DNA from: Gimesia aquarii
Lineage (GTDB): Bacteria > Planctomycetota > Planctomycetia > Planctomycetales > Planctomycetaceae
Length of the DNA: 64,000 bases
NCBI RefSeq assembly: GCF_007748195.1
Contig: NZ_CP037920.1
Location: forward strand, 3,349,501 to 3,413,500
Reading direction: 5' to 3'
Positions 43,285 to 52,352 of this stretch are shown here, one piece after another; the stretch's first letter is position 1; each line of letters begins with the position of its first letter. A model generated the notes under the pieces. The model saw only the letters and a program-made list of their open reading frames with translations. It did not search any database and was not told the origin of the DNA. The translations under genes were made by a program, and so were the position numbers.

Positions 43285-45279
43285 TTAAAATTCTTTAATC
43301 AAGATGTTTTTATATTCGACATGGCTTCCATGCCCCAAGAGTCCGATATGTCCTCGTTGATTCTGTAAGCCCGGATGTTTCGCCAGCACATTTGTATCTT
43401 TGATTTTAGAGAGATCGGTGTTTAATACGGGAATATCATTTACAATAACTGTAATCTGTGAGCCGCGGCAAATGATTTCTTCGTGATTCCATTCGCCGGC
43501 AGGTTTCAGAGCTCCTTTTTTGGCGGGGATCACATCATAAACTGACCCATGGTATTGTGTCGGTTTGAGTTTTTTCGGGTAGCCTTTGTTATCCAGTACT
43601 TGAATTTCCATACCTTCATAAGCAGGGCGTCGATCAACGAGAGGACAGCGAATGGCAATGCCATTATTGGCTCCTTTGGACAATTTAAAATCGAACTGGA
43701 GACTGAAATCGCCATATTCCTTTTCTGTGAACAAAAAGCCGCCTCCATCGGCTGGGCAGACCAGCTTCCCCGCATCCACATGATACCCTTTGCGGTTGGC
43801 GCGTTTTAATGTCCAGCCGGTTAAGTCGTGACCGTTGAACAAAGGAGTGTATTTCGCTTGTTTTTTTGTGACTTTACTTTCAATGGAAACCGGAAGTGTG
43901 TACTGCTTCAACCATAAATCATCAGTTTCTTGTAGATGCTGTAATAATTTTTCAGAGAGTTCTTTGCGAACATCCTGGAATTCAGGCTGATAAGCTAAAT
44001 TGATCACTTCATCGGGATCATTCTTGAGATCGTACAATTCGACTTCATCGCGATAGAGAAATTTCTTCACCGTCCGCTGTCCGAGGAGCGGCTCTTCTAA
44101 ACGAAGTGTTTCGTTCCAGGTGGCACGGGATAAGGTATCGATAGGCAGAGGGTATTTCGAACGCCATTCCAGGTTCCAGATTAATTTATAATCACGGGTA
44201 CGAATCGTACGCATCGGATAATACATGGTCACTTCATGGAATACGTGACTCAAATAAGCTTCATCCCAACCTGAAGTACTCGTTTTTCCAATTGTTGGTA
44301 AAATGCTGCGACCGTGTAGCGGATAGTACGGTCCTTTGGTATTCGTCCACTCAAGAACAGTTGGTGTGACATCCAGTAGGGAGACCATGGAGTCCGAGAC
44401 AACTCCTTCTGACCCTTTTTTGAGTTTCGGATTTCGCATAATAAAGGGTACACGTACCCCCGGTTCATAATGATTGGCCATCGCGCCCGGTTCCGAACTA
44501 CCGTGGTCGCTGGTGAATATGACCAGAGTGTTGTCCGCTTGACCTGAATCTTCCAGAGCTTTCAAAATCTGACCGATAGCTTGATCCATGTAACTGATCT
44601 GTTGGTAATAACCAGCCAGACCTTGTCTCACTTCGCGGCGGTCAGGTAAGTAATGGGGGACTTTGATCTTTTCTGGATCATAGGTTTCTAGAGACATTCC
44701 TGGTTCTTTGACTTTCACTCCCCATTCCGGTTGTGTGCGAGAAGTAGGATGTGGATCGTGAAAACCCATCACCAGAAAAAATGGTTGGTCACTTTTTTGA
44801 TTCAGAAAATCAGAAGCCAGATCAGCCATACCTTTTGCGCGATGACCATTGATTTTCGGCTGAAAGTCAATCGTTGTGTCTTCTGGATAAAGATGATACT
44901 TGCCGATCATTCCCGTGCGATAATTGTTTTTCGCGAGCAAAGAAAAGATAGTTTTAACCTTTGGTTTCAAGCGGAAATTATGATCGCCATGTGGGTGCCC
45001 GTATTGACCGTTGGCGTGCACATGAAGACCCGTGTAAAACACACCACGACAAGGCCCACATGAAGCAGTGGTGGCAAATGCATGCTGGTAACGCGTGCCT
45101 TCTCTTGCCAGTTGATCGATATTTGGTGTCTTAACAACCGAATTACCATAACAACCGCAATCATCCCAGTTCTGATTGTCGGAAAACAGGATGAGCACAT
45201 TTCGCTGTTCCGCCGAAAACAGGGATGGTGATCCCAGCACGAAAGTTATTATGACAGTGAGATAAGAGAAAGGTCTCAT
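43285..45279 (-). CDS. Secreted sulfatase fused to a C-terminal DUF1080 domain
   Basis: This 664-residue protein has a cleavable signal peptide (about 1-23). Residues about 25-455 form a type I sulfatase: NVLILFSDNQNWDD, then SCGPCRGVFYTG with Cys74-x-Pro76-x-Arg78 (the formylglycine signature), GMIGKYHLYP and FTSDHGSSEPGAM. The first metal site reads SDN where most members have DD. Residues about 475-664 form a DUF1080/concanavalin-like domain (LFNGHDLTGW, GDFSLQFDFKLSKGANNGIA, WNHEEIICRGSQITVIVND). The domain order suggests desulfation coupled to glycan binding or cleavage. The substrate is unknown. A formylglycine-generating enzyme is not encoded in this window. Confidence 0.9.
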   Translation of the reverse strand: MRPFSYLTVIITFVLGSPSLFSAEQRNVLILFSDNQNWDDCGCYGNSVVKTPNIDQLAREGTRYQHAFATTASCGPCRGVFYTGLHVHANGQYGHPHGDHNFRLKPKVKTIFSLLAKNNYRTGMIGKYHLYPEDTTIDFQPKINGHRAKGMADLASDFLNQKSDQPFFLVMGFHDPHPTSRTQPEWGVKVKEPGMSLETYDPEKIKVPHYLPDRREVRQGLAGYYQQISYMDQAIGQILKALEDSGQADNTLVIFTSDHGSSEPGAMANHYEPGVRVPFIMRNPKLKKGSEGVVSDSMVSLLDVTPTVLEWTNTKGPYYPLHGRSILPTIGKTSTSGWDEAYLSHVFHEVTMYYPMRTIRTRDYKLIWNLEWRSKYPLPIDTLSRATWNETLRLEEPLLGQRTVKKFLYRDEVELYDLKNDPDEVINLAYQPEFQDVRKELSEKLLQHLQETDDLWLKQYTLPVSIESKVTKKQAKYTPLFNGHDLTGWTLKRANRKGYHVDAGKLVCPADGGGFLFTEKEYGDFSLQFDFKLSKGANNGIAIRCPLVDRRPAYEGMEIQVLDNKGYPKKLKPTQYHGSVYDVIPAKKGALKPAGEWNHEEIICRGSQITVIVNDIPVLNTDLSKIKDTNVLAKHPGLQNQRGHIGLLGHGSHVEYKNILIKEF

Positions 45280-45325
45280 TCCAATTTCCTAAGCATTGAT
45301 TTAATGATTGACTGTCAGGTTGCTT

Positions 45326-46516
45326 TTACTTTTTCTGGCCAGTCGCCTGATTGACGAGGATCCGCTTGCGGACTTTTCCCGAGACTGGTTTACCGGCAAG
45401 AACGTCTTCTTCTTTAAACGTAGCCATTAGAATCTTCTTATCGCCCGTTCGAGAGTAATCATAAATCAGATAAATCGTGCCGTCTTCACTTTGAACGCCA
45501 TCAGGATAAGAGACACCAGGTCGCTCATCGAGCAGTAAGCCGCCTTGCCAGGTCTTTCCATCATCAGTCGAGAGGTATGCCGTCAAGTCCCGACGCGTTT
45601 TTCGATTTTCGGGATTATGTCGTACCAGTAACAGGTTTCCCGACTTCAACCTACGAATAAAAAAGCGAGCGTTAATATGCGGGATTGAGGAAGCACTCCC
45701 TTTTGACCAGATTTTACCACCATCTTCAGAGAATGTCTCTCCGATCCCATATTTCGTTCTGACCAACGTCCACAGGCTTTTGTCTTTCCGTTCTACAATC
45801 ATGTGTTCGTCGAATGTTCTTTGGGGGACTTTGGTTTGACCCTGCAGTTGAAAAGAGTTTCCATTATCTTTCGAGATGAAAATATTTCCGCCTCGTTCTT
45901 TCGGTAAATCAAATCGATGTTCAATCGAGTCTTTCGCTTTCTGATCCCAGATCGCCACCGGTAGCAACCAGTCACCGTTGGAAAGCACCGTCGGCTTATT
46001 CATCATAATTCCATTACAGATCCGCCGTGGTTGACTCCACTTGGGATTTTCCTTATCGGATTCCTCTGTTGTAATAGCCCAGACCCCACTTCGCCCATCC
46101 CACCAGCGGTAAGACTGAGCCCAGAACAGCCAGAGACGTCCACTGGGGTCATGCCAGATGGCTGGATCATAAGCGCGAACAGGGCCGGGGGGATCGATGA
46201 CCAGTTTCGGAGCAGACCAGGTTTTTCCATCGTCATCACTGGTGACCAGCACGACATAATTCAGTTCGCCTTCGCCAGTTCCTCCTGCATACCAGAGTGC
46301 CCAGAGACGTCCATTGGTAGCGCGTTCGATTCCCGGAATACCCTGGAAAAGACGAGTCTTGTCTGCATACTCTTTTCCCGGATGTGTATTGATCGGAGGG
46401 GCGACAAGTGCGGGGTCATCTGTTTTTTTGGTTTCTTGCGCAAAACTGATTTTCGTGATATTCGTCAACAATAATGATGAGGTAAGAATTGATACAAGGA
46501 GGATAGCGGTTCGCAC
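45326..46516 (-). CDS. Exo-alpha-sialidase-type BNR repeat protein
   Basis: This 396-residue protein has a signal peptide (about 1-26) and a six-bladed sialidase-like propeller. Asp boxes are visible as SDDDGKTWSAP, SKDNGNSFQLQ, SEDGGKIWSKG and STDDGKTWQGG. An early Arg region (FQGIPGIERATNGRLWALWY) and YPDGVQSEDGTIYLIYDYSR near the end fit the family. Many planctomycete members act on sugars other than sialic acid, so specificity is open. The start is a GTG with AGGA about nine bases upstream. It leads a three-gene operon with the sulfatase (46-base gap) and oxidoreductase. Confidence 0.82.
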   Translation of the reverse strand: MRTAILLVSILTSSLLLTNITKISFAQETKKTDDPALVAPPINTHPGKEYADKTRLFQGIPGIERATNGRLWALWYAGGTGEGELNYVVLVTSDDDGKTWSAPKLVIDPPGPVRAYDPAIWHDPSGRLWLFWAQSYRWWDGRSGVWAITTEESDKENPKWSQPRRICNGIMMNKPTVLSNGDWLLPVAIWDQKAKDSIEHRFDLPKERGGNIFISKDNGNSFQLQGQTKVPQRTFDEHMIVERKDKSLWTLVRTKYGIGETFSEDGGKIWSKGSASSIPHINARFFIRRLKSGNLLLVRHNPENRKTRRDLTAYLSTDDGKTWQGGLLLDERPGVSYPDGVQSEDGTIYLIYDYSRTGDKKILMATFKEEDVLAGKPVSGKVRKRILVNQATGQKK

Positions 46517-46536
46517 GATGTGAGTCCTGGAAAAAC

Positions 46537-46589
46537 GTTAATGATAGTTAATGAATTTTAATACAAAGAAGTTCGTTCGTTATCATTAA
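46537..46589. promoter_or_regulatory. Repeat cluster upstream of the sialidase operon
   Basis: GTTAATGA occurs at 46537-46544 and again at 46547-46554, exactly 10 bases apart. TTAATGATA (46538-46546) has a perfect reverse complement TATCATTAA at 46581-46589. The cluster lies 21-73 bases upstream of the sialidase GTG, as expected for an operator. Confidence 0.4.
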
Positions 46590-46840
46590 TGCTAACAAAA
46601 TCGAGGCTGTGAGGCGAGCATCTTAGCGAAAGTATGAAAATAAGTGCGGCTTGCCTTTGAAGGCAGAAGTGAAATGCTGAGCGGAATAACAGAGATCTCA
46701 AAGTGCGGCTGGACAGACAGTCTTTACTGACATAAAGTATTTATGCATGGATTATATAGGGAACCTTTCAGACTGAACGCCAATCACTCGCAATCTTATT
46801 TCAATATCGCTTGAGACTAGATAGAAATACGAGGCTCATA

Positions 46841-47119
46841 ATGACATTAGCAGAATTGATCATCTTACTGATCGTTGCCGGGATTTGCGGAAGCATCGCG
46901 CGGGCACTGGCAGGTGGTTCGCGAGGCGGGTGCCTGGTTTCGATTGCGTTAGGCTTCATTGGGGCATTATTGGGAAGTAAAATAGCGATAATGTTGGGGT
47001 TACCAGAAATTTTTTCCATTTCGTTTGGTGGGAGCGATTATCCCATAGTCTGGTCAATCATTGGAGCATCGATTTTTGTAGCCATTCTTGGCTTGTTGAC
47101 AGGTCGATCTCGACGTTGA
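46841..47119 (+). CDS. GlsB/YeaQ/YmgE family small membrane protein
   Basis: This 92-residue protein has three hydrophobic segments and the family layout: LIILLIVAGICGSIARALAG, the glycine-rich SRGGCLVSIALGFIGALLGS with the conserved G-x3-G face, and IVWSIIGASIFVAILGLLTG before an Arg-rich end. Proteins of this family are stress-linked inner-membrane proteins of unclear function. The ATG at 46841 has GAGG six bases upstream. It is followed by a strong terminator at 47225 and is monocistronic. Confidence 0.88.
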   Translation: MTLAELIILLIVAGICGSIARALAGGSRGGCLVSIALGFIGALLGSKIAIMLGLPEIFSISFGGSDYPIVWSIIGASIFVAILGLLTGRSRR

Positions 47120-47224
47120 AATTTGATTGATATTGTGAATTCATCGAGCTCTCAATCAATCCATGAGAGAGGGCATTGCAGAATTCTGATTCCTTTCCCA
47201 TACTATGGCTGCGTCCGAATGACT

Positions 47225-47250
47225 CCCGACTTCTTGAGTCGGGTTTTTTT
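47225..47250 (+). terminator. Intrinsic terminator after the GlsB/YeaQ gene
   Basis: CCCGACT (47225-47231) pairs with AGTCGGG (47237-47243) around a 5-base loop and is followed by seven T's (47244-47250). It lies inside the 5' extension of the next reading frame, which argues that the real start of that ABC-F gene is downstream. Confidence 0.85.
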
Positions 47251-47278
47251 ATTAATGTGTTGTTGGAAGTACTGCTGT

Positions 47279-49069
47279 ATGTCTCTGTTGAGTATGAATC
47301 AGGTCTCTTTTACCTGGGGGGGAGCCCCCCTGTTAGACAAAATCAGCCTGGAGATTAATCCTGGCGAGCGAATTGGTCTGTTAGGAAGAAACGGAGCCGG
47401 GAAGTCGACACTGATGAAATTGATCGCCGGCGAAATTGATCCGGATGATGGTGAAGTAAAACCTGAGAAGGATTTGCGAATTGCCAGGCTGGTCCAGGAA
47501 GTTCCTTCAGGTTGCGCACAACGAGTTCACGATTACGTTGCAGAGGAGGCGGCCCCTTTTTATGAACATGAGTGGGAAGCCGAACACGCGGTTGAGAAAA
47601 TTCTGTCACGCATGAGCTTGCAAGGTGATGCTCCCTTTGATTCTTTATCTTCAGGGATGAAGCGGCGTGTTTTATTAGCGCGATCCATTGTGCAGTCTCC
47701 CGATATCTTACTGTTGGATGAACCAACAAATCATCTGGATATACCCTCCATCAGATGGCTAGAACAGTTTCTACAGTCGTATTCCAGTACGTTGTTATTT
47801 GTGACTCATGACCGAATGTTTTTACAGACCCTGGCGACGCGGATTGTCGAAATCGACCGTGGTCATTTATATGATTGGACTTGCGATTACGACACATTTC
47901 TCAAACGTAAAGAAGCATTTCTGGAGGCAGAAGAGAAACAGAATGCGTTATTTGATAAAAAGCTGGCTGAAGAAGAAGTCTGGATTCGAAAGGGCATCAA
48001 AGCCCGTCGAACGCGAAATGAAGGTCGTGTTCGTGCGTTGAAAAAAATGCGTGAGGAACGGAGACAACGACGCAGTCAGGTTGGCAATGTTAACATGCAG
48101 GTAGCCAACGCAGAGCGTTCGGGGCAATTAGTCATTGAGGCCAAAGACGTTGCATTTTCTTATGACAACAATCCCGTGATTCAAGACTTTTCGACTTTAA
48201 TTACACGAGGCGATAAGATCGGCATCATTGGCAGAAATGGTGCTGGTAAAACGACATTACTGAAACTGCTTTTGGGAGAGCTCAAGCCTGACAGAGGCAC
48301 AGTACGCCTGGGAACCAATCTGGAAATTCTCTATTTTGATCAACTGAGAGAGCAGCTTGATGAAGAGAAAACCGTCGTTGAAAACGTGGGTGAGGGACAA
48401 GAGACACTTGTCATCAACGGGAAGCCCAAGAACATATATGGTTATCTACAGGATTTCCTCTTTACTCCGGAACGGGCGCGAAGGCCCGCCCGCTATCTGT
48501 CCGGAGGTGAACGGAATCGGCTGTTGTTGGCAAAATTGTTCAAACGCCCTACGAATCTTATGATATTTGATGAACCGACGAATGATCTGGATGCGGAAAC
48601 ATTGGAGTTGCTCGAAGAATTAATCGGTAATCATCCGGGAACATTATTGCTCGTCAGTCACGATCGGGCCTTTCTCAATAATGTCGTGTCTGCGACGTTG
48701 GTCTTTGAAGAAGAAGGACGAGTGAAAGAGTACGCAGGAGGCTATGATGATTATTTGTTACAGTCAGGAATTAATAATGACACCCAAAAAAGTGACAATG
48801 TCTCAAAAGCAAAAATAGAATCACCCAAAGTACAGAAAAAAAAGGTAGTCAAGTTAAGTTTCAAAGAACAGCGTGAGCTAGAACAGATTCCGCAGCGTAT
48901 TGAAGAGTTGGAGCAGGAGCAGGCGGAATTACACACAGCGATGGCATCACCTGAATTTTTTAAACAGACAAATGAGATTATTGCGGAAGCTTCTGCACGC
49001 GTTGAAACAGTGCAGCAGGAATTGGAGTCTCTCCTTGAGCGTTGGGAAGAATTAGAAGCACGATCATAA
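47279..49069 (+). CDS. ABC-F family ATPase (second copy in window)
   Basis: This 596-residue protein has two ABC domains. Domain 1 has GRNGAGKST (about 36), LSSGMKRRVLLARSI and LLLDEPTNHLD. Domain 2 has GRNGAGKTT (about 318), LSGGERNRLLLAKLF and MIFDEPTNDLD. A basic linker (KARRTRNEGRVRALKKMREE) and a C-terminal coiled coil rich in Glu/Gln (about 520-596) match Uup-type ABC-F proteins. The upstream-open frame reaches 47123, but it would include a terminator hairpin, so the ATG at 47279 with GGAAG upstream is used. The SUI1/YciH gene follows by 16 bases, a translation-related pairing. Confidence 0.9.
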   Translation: MSLLSMNQVSFTWGGAPLLDKISLEINPGERIGLLGRNGAGKSTLMKLIAGEIDPDDGEVKPEKDLRIARLVQEVPSGCAQRVHDYVAEEAAPFYEHEWEAEHAVEKILSRMSLQGDAPFDSLSSGMKRRVLLARSIVQSPDILLLDEPTNHLDIPSIRWLEQFLQSYSSTLLFVTHDRMFLQTLATRIVEIDRGHLYDWTCDYDTFLKRKEAFLEAEEKQNALFDKKLAEEEVWIRKGIKARRTRNEGRVRALKKMREERRQRRSQVGNVNMQVANAERSGQLVIEAKDVAFSYDNNPVIQDFSTLITRGDKIGIIGRNGAGKTTLLKLLLGELKPDRGTVRLGTNLEILYFDQLREQLDEEKTVVENVGEGQETLVINGKPKNIYGYLQDFLFTPERARRPARYLSGGERNRLLLAKLFKRPTNLMIFDEPTNDLDAETLELLEELIGNHPGTLLLVSHDRAFLNNVVSATLVFEEEGRVKEYAGGYDDYLLQSGINNDTQKSDNVSKAKIESPKVQKKKVVKLSFKEQRELEQIPQRIEELEQEQAELHTAMASPEFFKQTNEIIAEASARVETVQQELESLLERWEELEARS

Positions 49070-49085
49070 CGAGAAGGAGTCGATA

Positions 49086-49427
49086 ATGCGTTTATTTGAA
49101 GGAACTCCCTTTGATCGCCCGCCACGTTGTGAAAAGTGTGATCAATTAGAAGAGGAATGTATTTGTCCGCCAGAGCCTCCCTTTCGTATTCCGCCTGAAC
49201 AACAGACTGCCAGGCTGGCCATTGAAAAACGAAAGAAGGGAAAACGTGTGACCGTAGTACGTGGGTTACCGGAAGAGGGCAATGATCTTCCCGAGTTGTT
49301 GAAACAATTGAAGTCCCAATGTGGAGCCGGTGGTGCCTTAAAAGAGGAAGAACTCGAAATTCAAGGCGATCAACTGGACCGCGTTCGTGAGGTCTTGAAA
49401 GCAATGGGATTTCAAGTGAAAGGGTAA
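49086..49427 (+). CDS. SUI1/YciH family translation initiation factor
   Basis: This 113-residue protein has an N-terminal CEKCDQLEEECIC cluster, four cysteines that could form a zinc knuckle, and a Pro-rich linker. A SUI1 fold (about 45-113) follows: KGKRVTVVRGLPEEGNDLP, LLKQLKSQCGAGGALKEEEL, EIQGDQLDRVREVLKAMGF. Bacterial YciH proteins resemble eukaryotic eIF1 and can influence start-site selection. AGAAGGAG stands just before the ATG. It is co-directional with the ABC-F gene, with a 16-base gap, and convergent with the MlrC gene. Confidence 0.92.
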   Translation: MRLFEGTPFDRPPRCEKCDQLEEECICPPEPPFRIPPEQQTARLAIEKRKKGKRVTVVRGLPEEGNDLPELLKQLKSQCGAGGALKEEELEIQGDQLDRVREVLKAMGFQVKG

Positions 49428-49439
49428 CTAAAACCTAAT

Positions 49440-50939
49440 CTAAAAATCTGGTGCACTATCGTAGGGGATTTCAACGGGATAAAAATCCTGTTTTCTATGT
49501 TGATGATTAAGCTTGGCAAAATCATGTGTATGAATCGCTTTGGCTTCGACATTGAAAATCGAGCCAGCAAATGGTTCAAAGCTGGCTCGGAAATGAGCCG
49601 AAGATTTGACTGAGATGTAATTCATTGATTCACAGTCGATTCCCAGCGTTTTGGAGAATGCGGGACCGAAGGGTTGCTCTCGTGCTGTGACCACAACGAC
49701 AGAGACACCATCCTGTTGAATCCAGACTGAGGGACCCATATTACCGGTTAGTCCTGCATACATCGGCCCATCATATTTAAACTTTCCCTCTGAAAGTGCT
49801 TTGACTTCTGCCTTCATTTTGACCGGTGGGCCTTGTATGGGATGAGATTTACCTCCCACTTCAGTTTCGATGATCCCACCAACGCCCGCTTTCTGTGCCA
49901 GCGCAACGACTTCAGGATCGACGATATACAAAATTAAAGCCTTGTCTAGTTTTTGATCGAGAAACGTTTGCAGAATTTCTGTGGAATCACCGGCAGTTCC
50001 GCCACCGGTGTTGTCTGCATGATCGGCGAGAACAATGGGATATTTTCCCATTTCCTGTCCTTGCTTGATGGCATCTTTCACAGAAAAGGGAAGTTGGTAC
50101 CATCTTCGACGTCGTTCCCAGATCCAGGAACCGAATTCCTCAGCCGTTTTATCTGCCAAACTTTGGTCATTGTCAGCGACAATGATGATGGAAGGACCAA
50201 CGTCAGGCACATCTGCCCAGGGAAATCCAGTGGAGACTGTCACACTCAGAATCCCGGGGCGAGATTCGATTTCGTGTGCGTAGTCCATCACTTCCTTCAT
50301 TGGTTGATGCGCGGTGACCTGACAGGCAGTGCTCCAAAAGAACGGAAGTTGGTATAAAGACATGACTGGTTTTACATCGTCTTGAATAATACGGACGATG
50401 AGATCGGCTGCTTCCTGGCCACGTTCATTCATGTCAATATGAGGATACGTGTCGTACCCTAAAATCGCAGTCGCTTCCTGGACGCGTAGTGGAGTGTGAT
50501 TGCCATGTAAATCGGGCGTGACCAGAATGGGACGATCTGGACCGATGTACTCTCGAACTTTTGAAATGAAGTGTCCGTCTCCATCTTCAATACCTTCAAT
50601 CACCATCGCCCCGTGAAGATCTAACAGAACACCATCAAGGGGACCTGCCTGTTCTGCTTCTTTGAGACGTTGCAGAAATTCTTCCAATAAAGCATCGTAT
50701 GTCTTTCGTTCGATCAATCCACTGGGAAAGGCGAATGTCCACAGGAGCGGAACTAACTCAAAACCATGTTTTTTTGCCCCATCAATGAAACCACCGATGC
50801 AAACATTCGAGCCAGGGAACGTTTCCATAATTTCCTGCCCGCGATATAAGCCACGGTCATTGATGAAGTCATCAAGCGTTGTCGGAAGAGAAGAATAGGT
50901 ACTTGTTTCATGTAGCACACCACCGGCCGCAATTCTCAT
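49440..50939 (-). CDS. M81 family metallopeptidase (MlrC-like)
   Basis: This 499-residue protein matches the microcystinase C/M81 family over its length. Features are MRIAAGGVLHETSTYS at the N-terminus, then VTPDLHGNHTPLRVQEATAI and YDTYPHIDMNERGQEAADLI (metal-binding Asp/His region), and ADHADNTGGGTAGDSTEIL at the start of the C-terminal domain. Members are soluble zinc hydrolases; MlrC cleaves linearised microcystin, but most homologues probably act on other small peptides or amides. The ATG at 50939 with AGGA upstream is preferred over an earlier in-frame start at 50987. It is convergent with the YciH gene and divergent from the FAD monooxygenase. Confidence 0.88.
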   Translation of the reverse strand: MRIAAGGVLHETSTYSSLPTTLDDFINDRGLYRGQEIMETFPGSNVCIGGFIDGAKKHGFELVPLLWTFAFPSGLIERKTYDALLEEFLQRLKEAEQAGPLDGVLLDLHGAMVIEGIEDGDGHFISKVREYIGPDRPILVTPDLHGNHTPLRVQEATAILGYDTYPHIDMNERGQEAADLIVRIIQDDVKPVMSLYQLPFFWSTACQVTAHQPMKEVMDYAHEIESRPGILSVTVSTGFPWADVPDVGPSIIIVADNDQSLADKTAEEFGSWIWERRRRWYQLPFSVKDAIKQGQEMGKYPIVLADHADNTGGGTAGDSTEILQTFLDQKLDKALILYIVDPEVVALAQKAGVGGIIETEVGGKSHPIQGPPVKMKAEVKALSEGKFKYDGPMYAGLTGNMGPSVWIQQDGVSVVVVTAREQPFGPAFSKTLGIDCESMNYISVKSSAHFRASFEPFAGSIFNVEAKAIHTHDFAKLNHQHRKQDFYPVEIPYDSAPDF

Positions 50940-51152
50940 GGTTGTTATTCCTGGATGAATGTAATGCAATTGAGCGTTGTGATTCACAGATCAGTACAGT
51001 GAATATTAAGATAGACAATCTGTGTTTGAAAAGAAAGCAAGACTTTGTAATAGAATTTCATCTTCTAAAGAACGGTTTAATTCGCTATGAAAACGATTTC
51101 AGTGATATTTGAGTCTTCATCAAAACTAATTTCTCTTGATTGAGCCAGCGTT

Positions 51153-52325
51153 ATGAAAATTGCGATTGCAGGATGCGGCATTGCGGGAACTGCGGCTGGT
51201 TATCTTCTTGCCCAACAAGGGCATGAGGTGACTATTTTTGAGCAGGCACAGCGCTGTGGGCCTATTGGTGCAGGGATTCTCGTCCAACCAATTGGACAGG
51301 CAGTTTTGAAATCACTGGGAATATATGATGAGATTTATCAGCAGTCTGCTCAATTAAATTGTATTGAAGCCCTCAAACATTCTGGAAAACGGTTGATTCG
51401 TTTAGAGTATCAACGACTCCGAACGGGGCTCTATGGTTTAGGTGTCCATCGTGGTCTTTTATTTAACTCATTGCTGGAATTGGCAAAACAGGGCGGAGTC
51501 GAGGTTCGTGAAGATGCGCGCATCGCGACTTACCATCTTTCTGATTCAGGAGTTTCATTAGAATTGGATTCAAATGAGCACACAGAATCATTCGATTTCA
51601 TGATTGCCACAGATGGAGCACGCTCAGCGCTACGGATCGCTTCAGGAATTCGTCATCACACGACTGAATATGCCTATGGTGCTCTCTGGGCAACAGGAAC
51701 TTGTTCTTCAATTGAAGATCGATTGTTTCAGGTAGTGGAAGGAACAAAAAGACTGGTGGGAATCTTACCGATTGGCAATCAGGAGTGCAGTTTCTTCTGG
51801 GGATTGACGGCGGCTCAGCTAGAGAGTTTTAAGCAAAGTGGCCTTGATGTCTGGAAAGATGAAGTCTTGAAACTTTGTCCTCAAGGAGAAGAATTAGTGA
51901 CTCGAATCAATTCCTTCGAAGAGTTGACGTTTACGACCTATCGCAGTGTTTCGATGCAATCCTGGTTTGCAGATCGTATCATCTTTCTGGGAGATGCCGC
52001 GCATCCGACAAGCCCGCATTTAGGGCAGGGAGCCAATTTTGCGCTTGAAGATGCATGGGTGTTTTCGGAATGCTTGAAACAGGAAACGAATTTTAGTGTT
52101 GCTTGTTTACATTATGAGTCACTCAGGAGAAAAAAGATCCGATTTTACCAACAGATTACAAGTTGGTTAACTCCTTTTTTTCAATCAGATGGATTTGTAA
52201 AAGGCTGGGGCCGTGATATCACTTTGCCTGTGATGTCTCAGATTCCAATTCTACGTCAACAAATGTTAAAGACACTTTGCGGATTCAAAACGGGTTGGCT
52301 AAAGAGTCAAATTGGTGAGGAATAA
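51153..52325 (+). CDS. FAD-dependent monooxygenase (UbiH/salicylate hydroxylase-like)
   Basis: This 390-residue protein is a group A flavoprotein hydroxylase. It has IAIAGCGIAGTAAGYLLAQQ (GxGxxG Rossmann loop), MIATDGARSALR (the DG motif) and IIFLGDAAHPTSPHLGQGAN (the GD motif) followed by FALEDAWVFSECL. Such enzymes hydroxylate aromatic or polycyclic substrates with NAD(P)H and O2. The substrate cannot be told here. No C-terminal membrane segment is visible. It is monocistronic between the divergent MlrC gene and the convergent CorA-like gene. The ribosome site is weak. Confidence 0.88.
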   Translation: MKIAIAGCGIAGTAAGYLLAQQGHEVTIFEQAQRCGPIGAGILVQPIGQAVLKSLGIYDEIYQQSAQLNCIEALKHSGKRLIRLEYQRLRTGLYGLGVHRGLLFNSLLELAKQGGVEVREDARIATYHLSDSGVSLELDSNEHTESFDFMIATDGARSALRIASGIRHHTTEYAYGALWATGTCSSIEDRLFQVVEGTKRLVGILPIGNQECSFFWGLTAAQLESFKQSGLDVWKDEVLKLCPQGEELVTRINSFEELTFTTYRSVSMQSWFADRIIFLGDAAHPTSPHLGQGANFALEDAWVFSECLKQETNFSVACLHYESLRRKKIRFYQQITSWLTPFFQSDGFVKGWGRDITLPVMSQIPILRQQMLKTLCGFKTGWLKSQIGEE

Positions 52326-52352
52326 ATTGTCTAAGATAATGAAACTGTGCAC

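Noticed and set aside
47123-47278. 5' extension of the second ABC-F frame
   Set aside because: It contains the intrinsic terminator of the preceding gene and has no family similarity before 47279.
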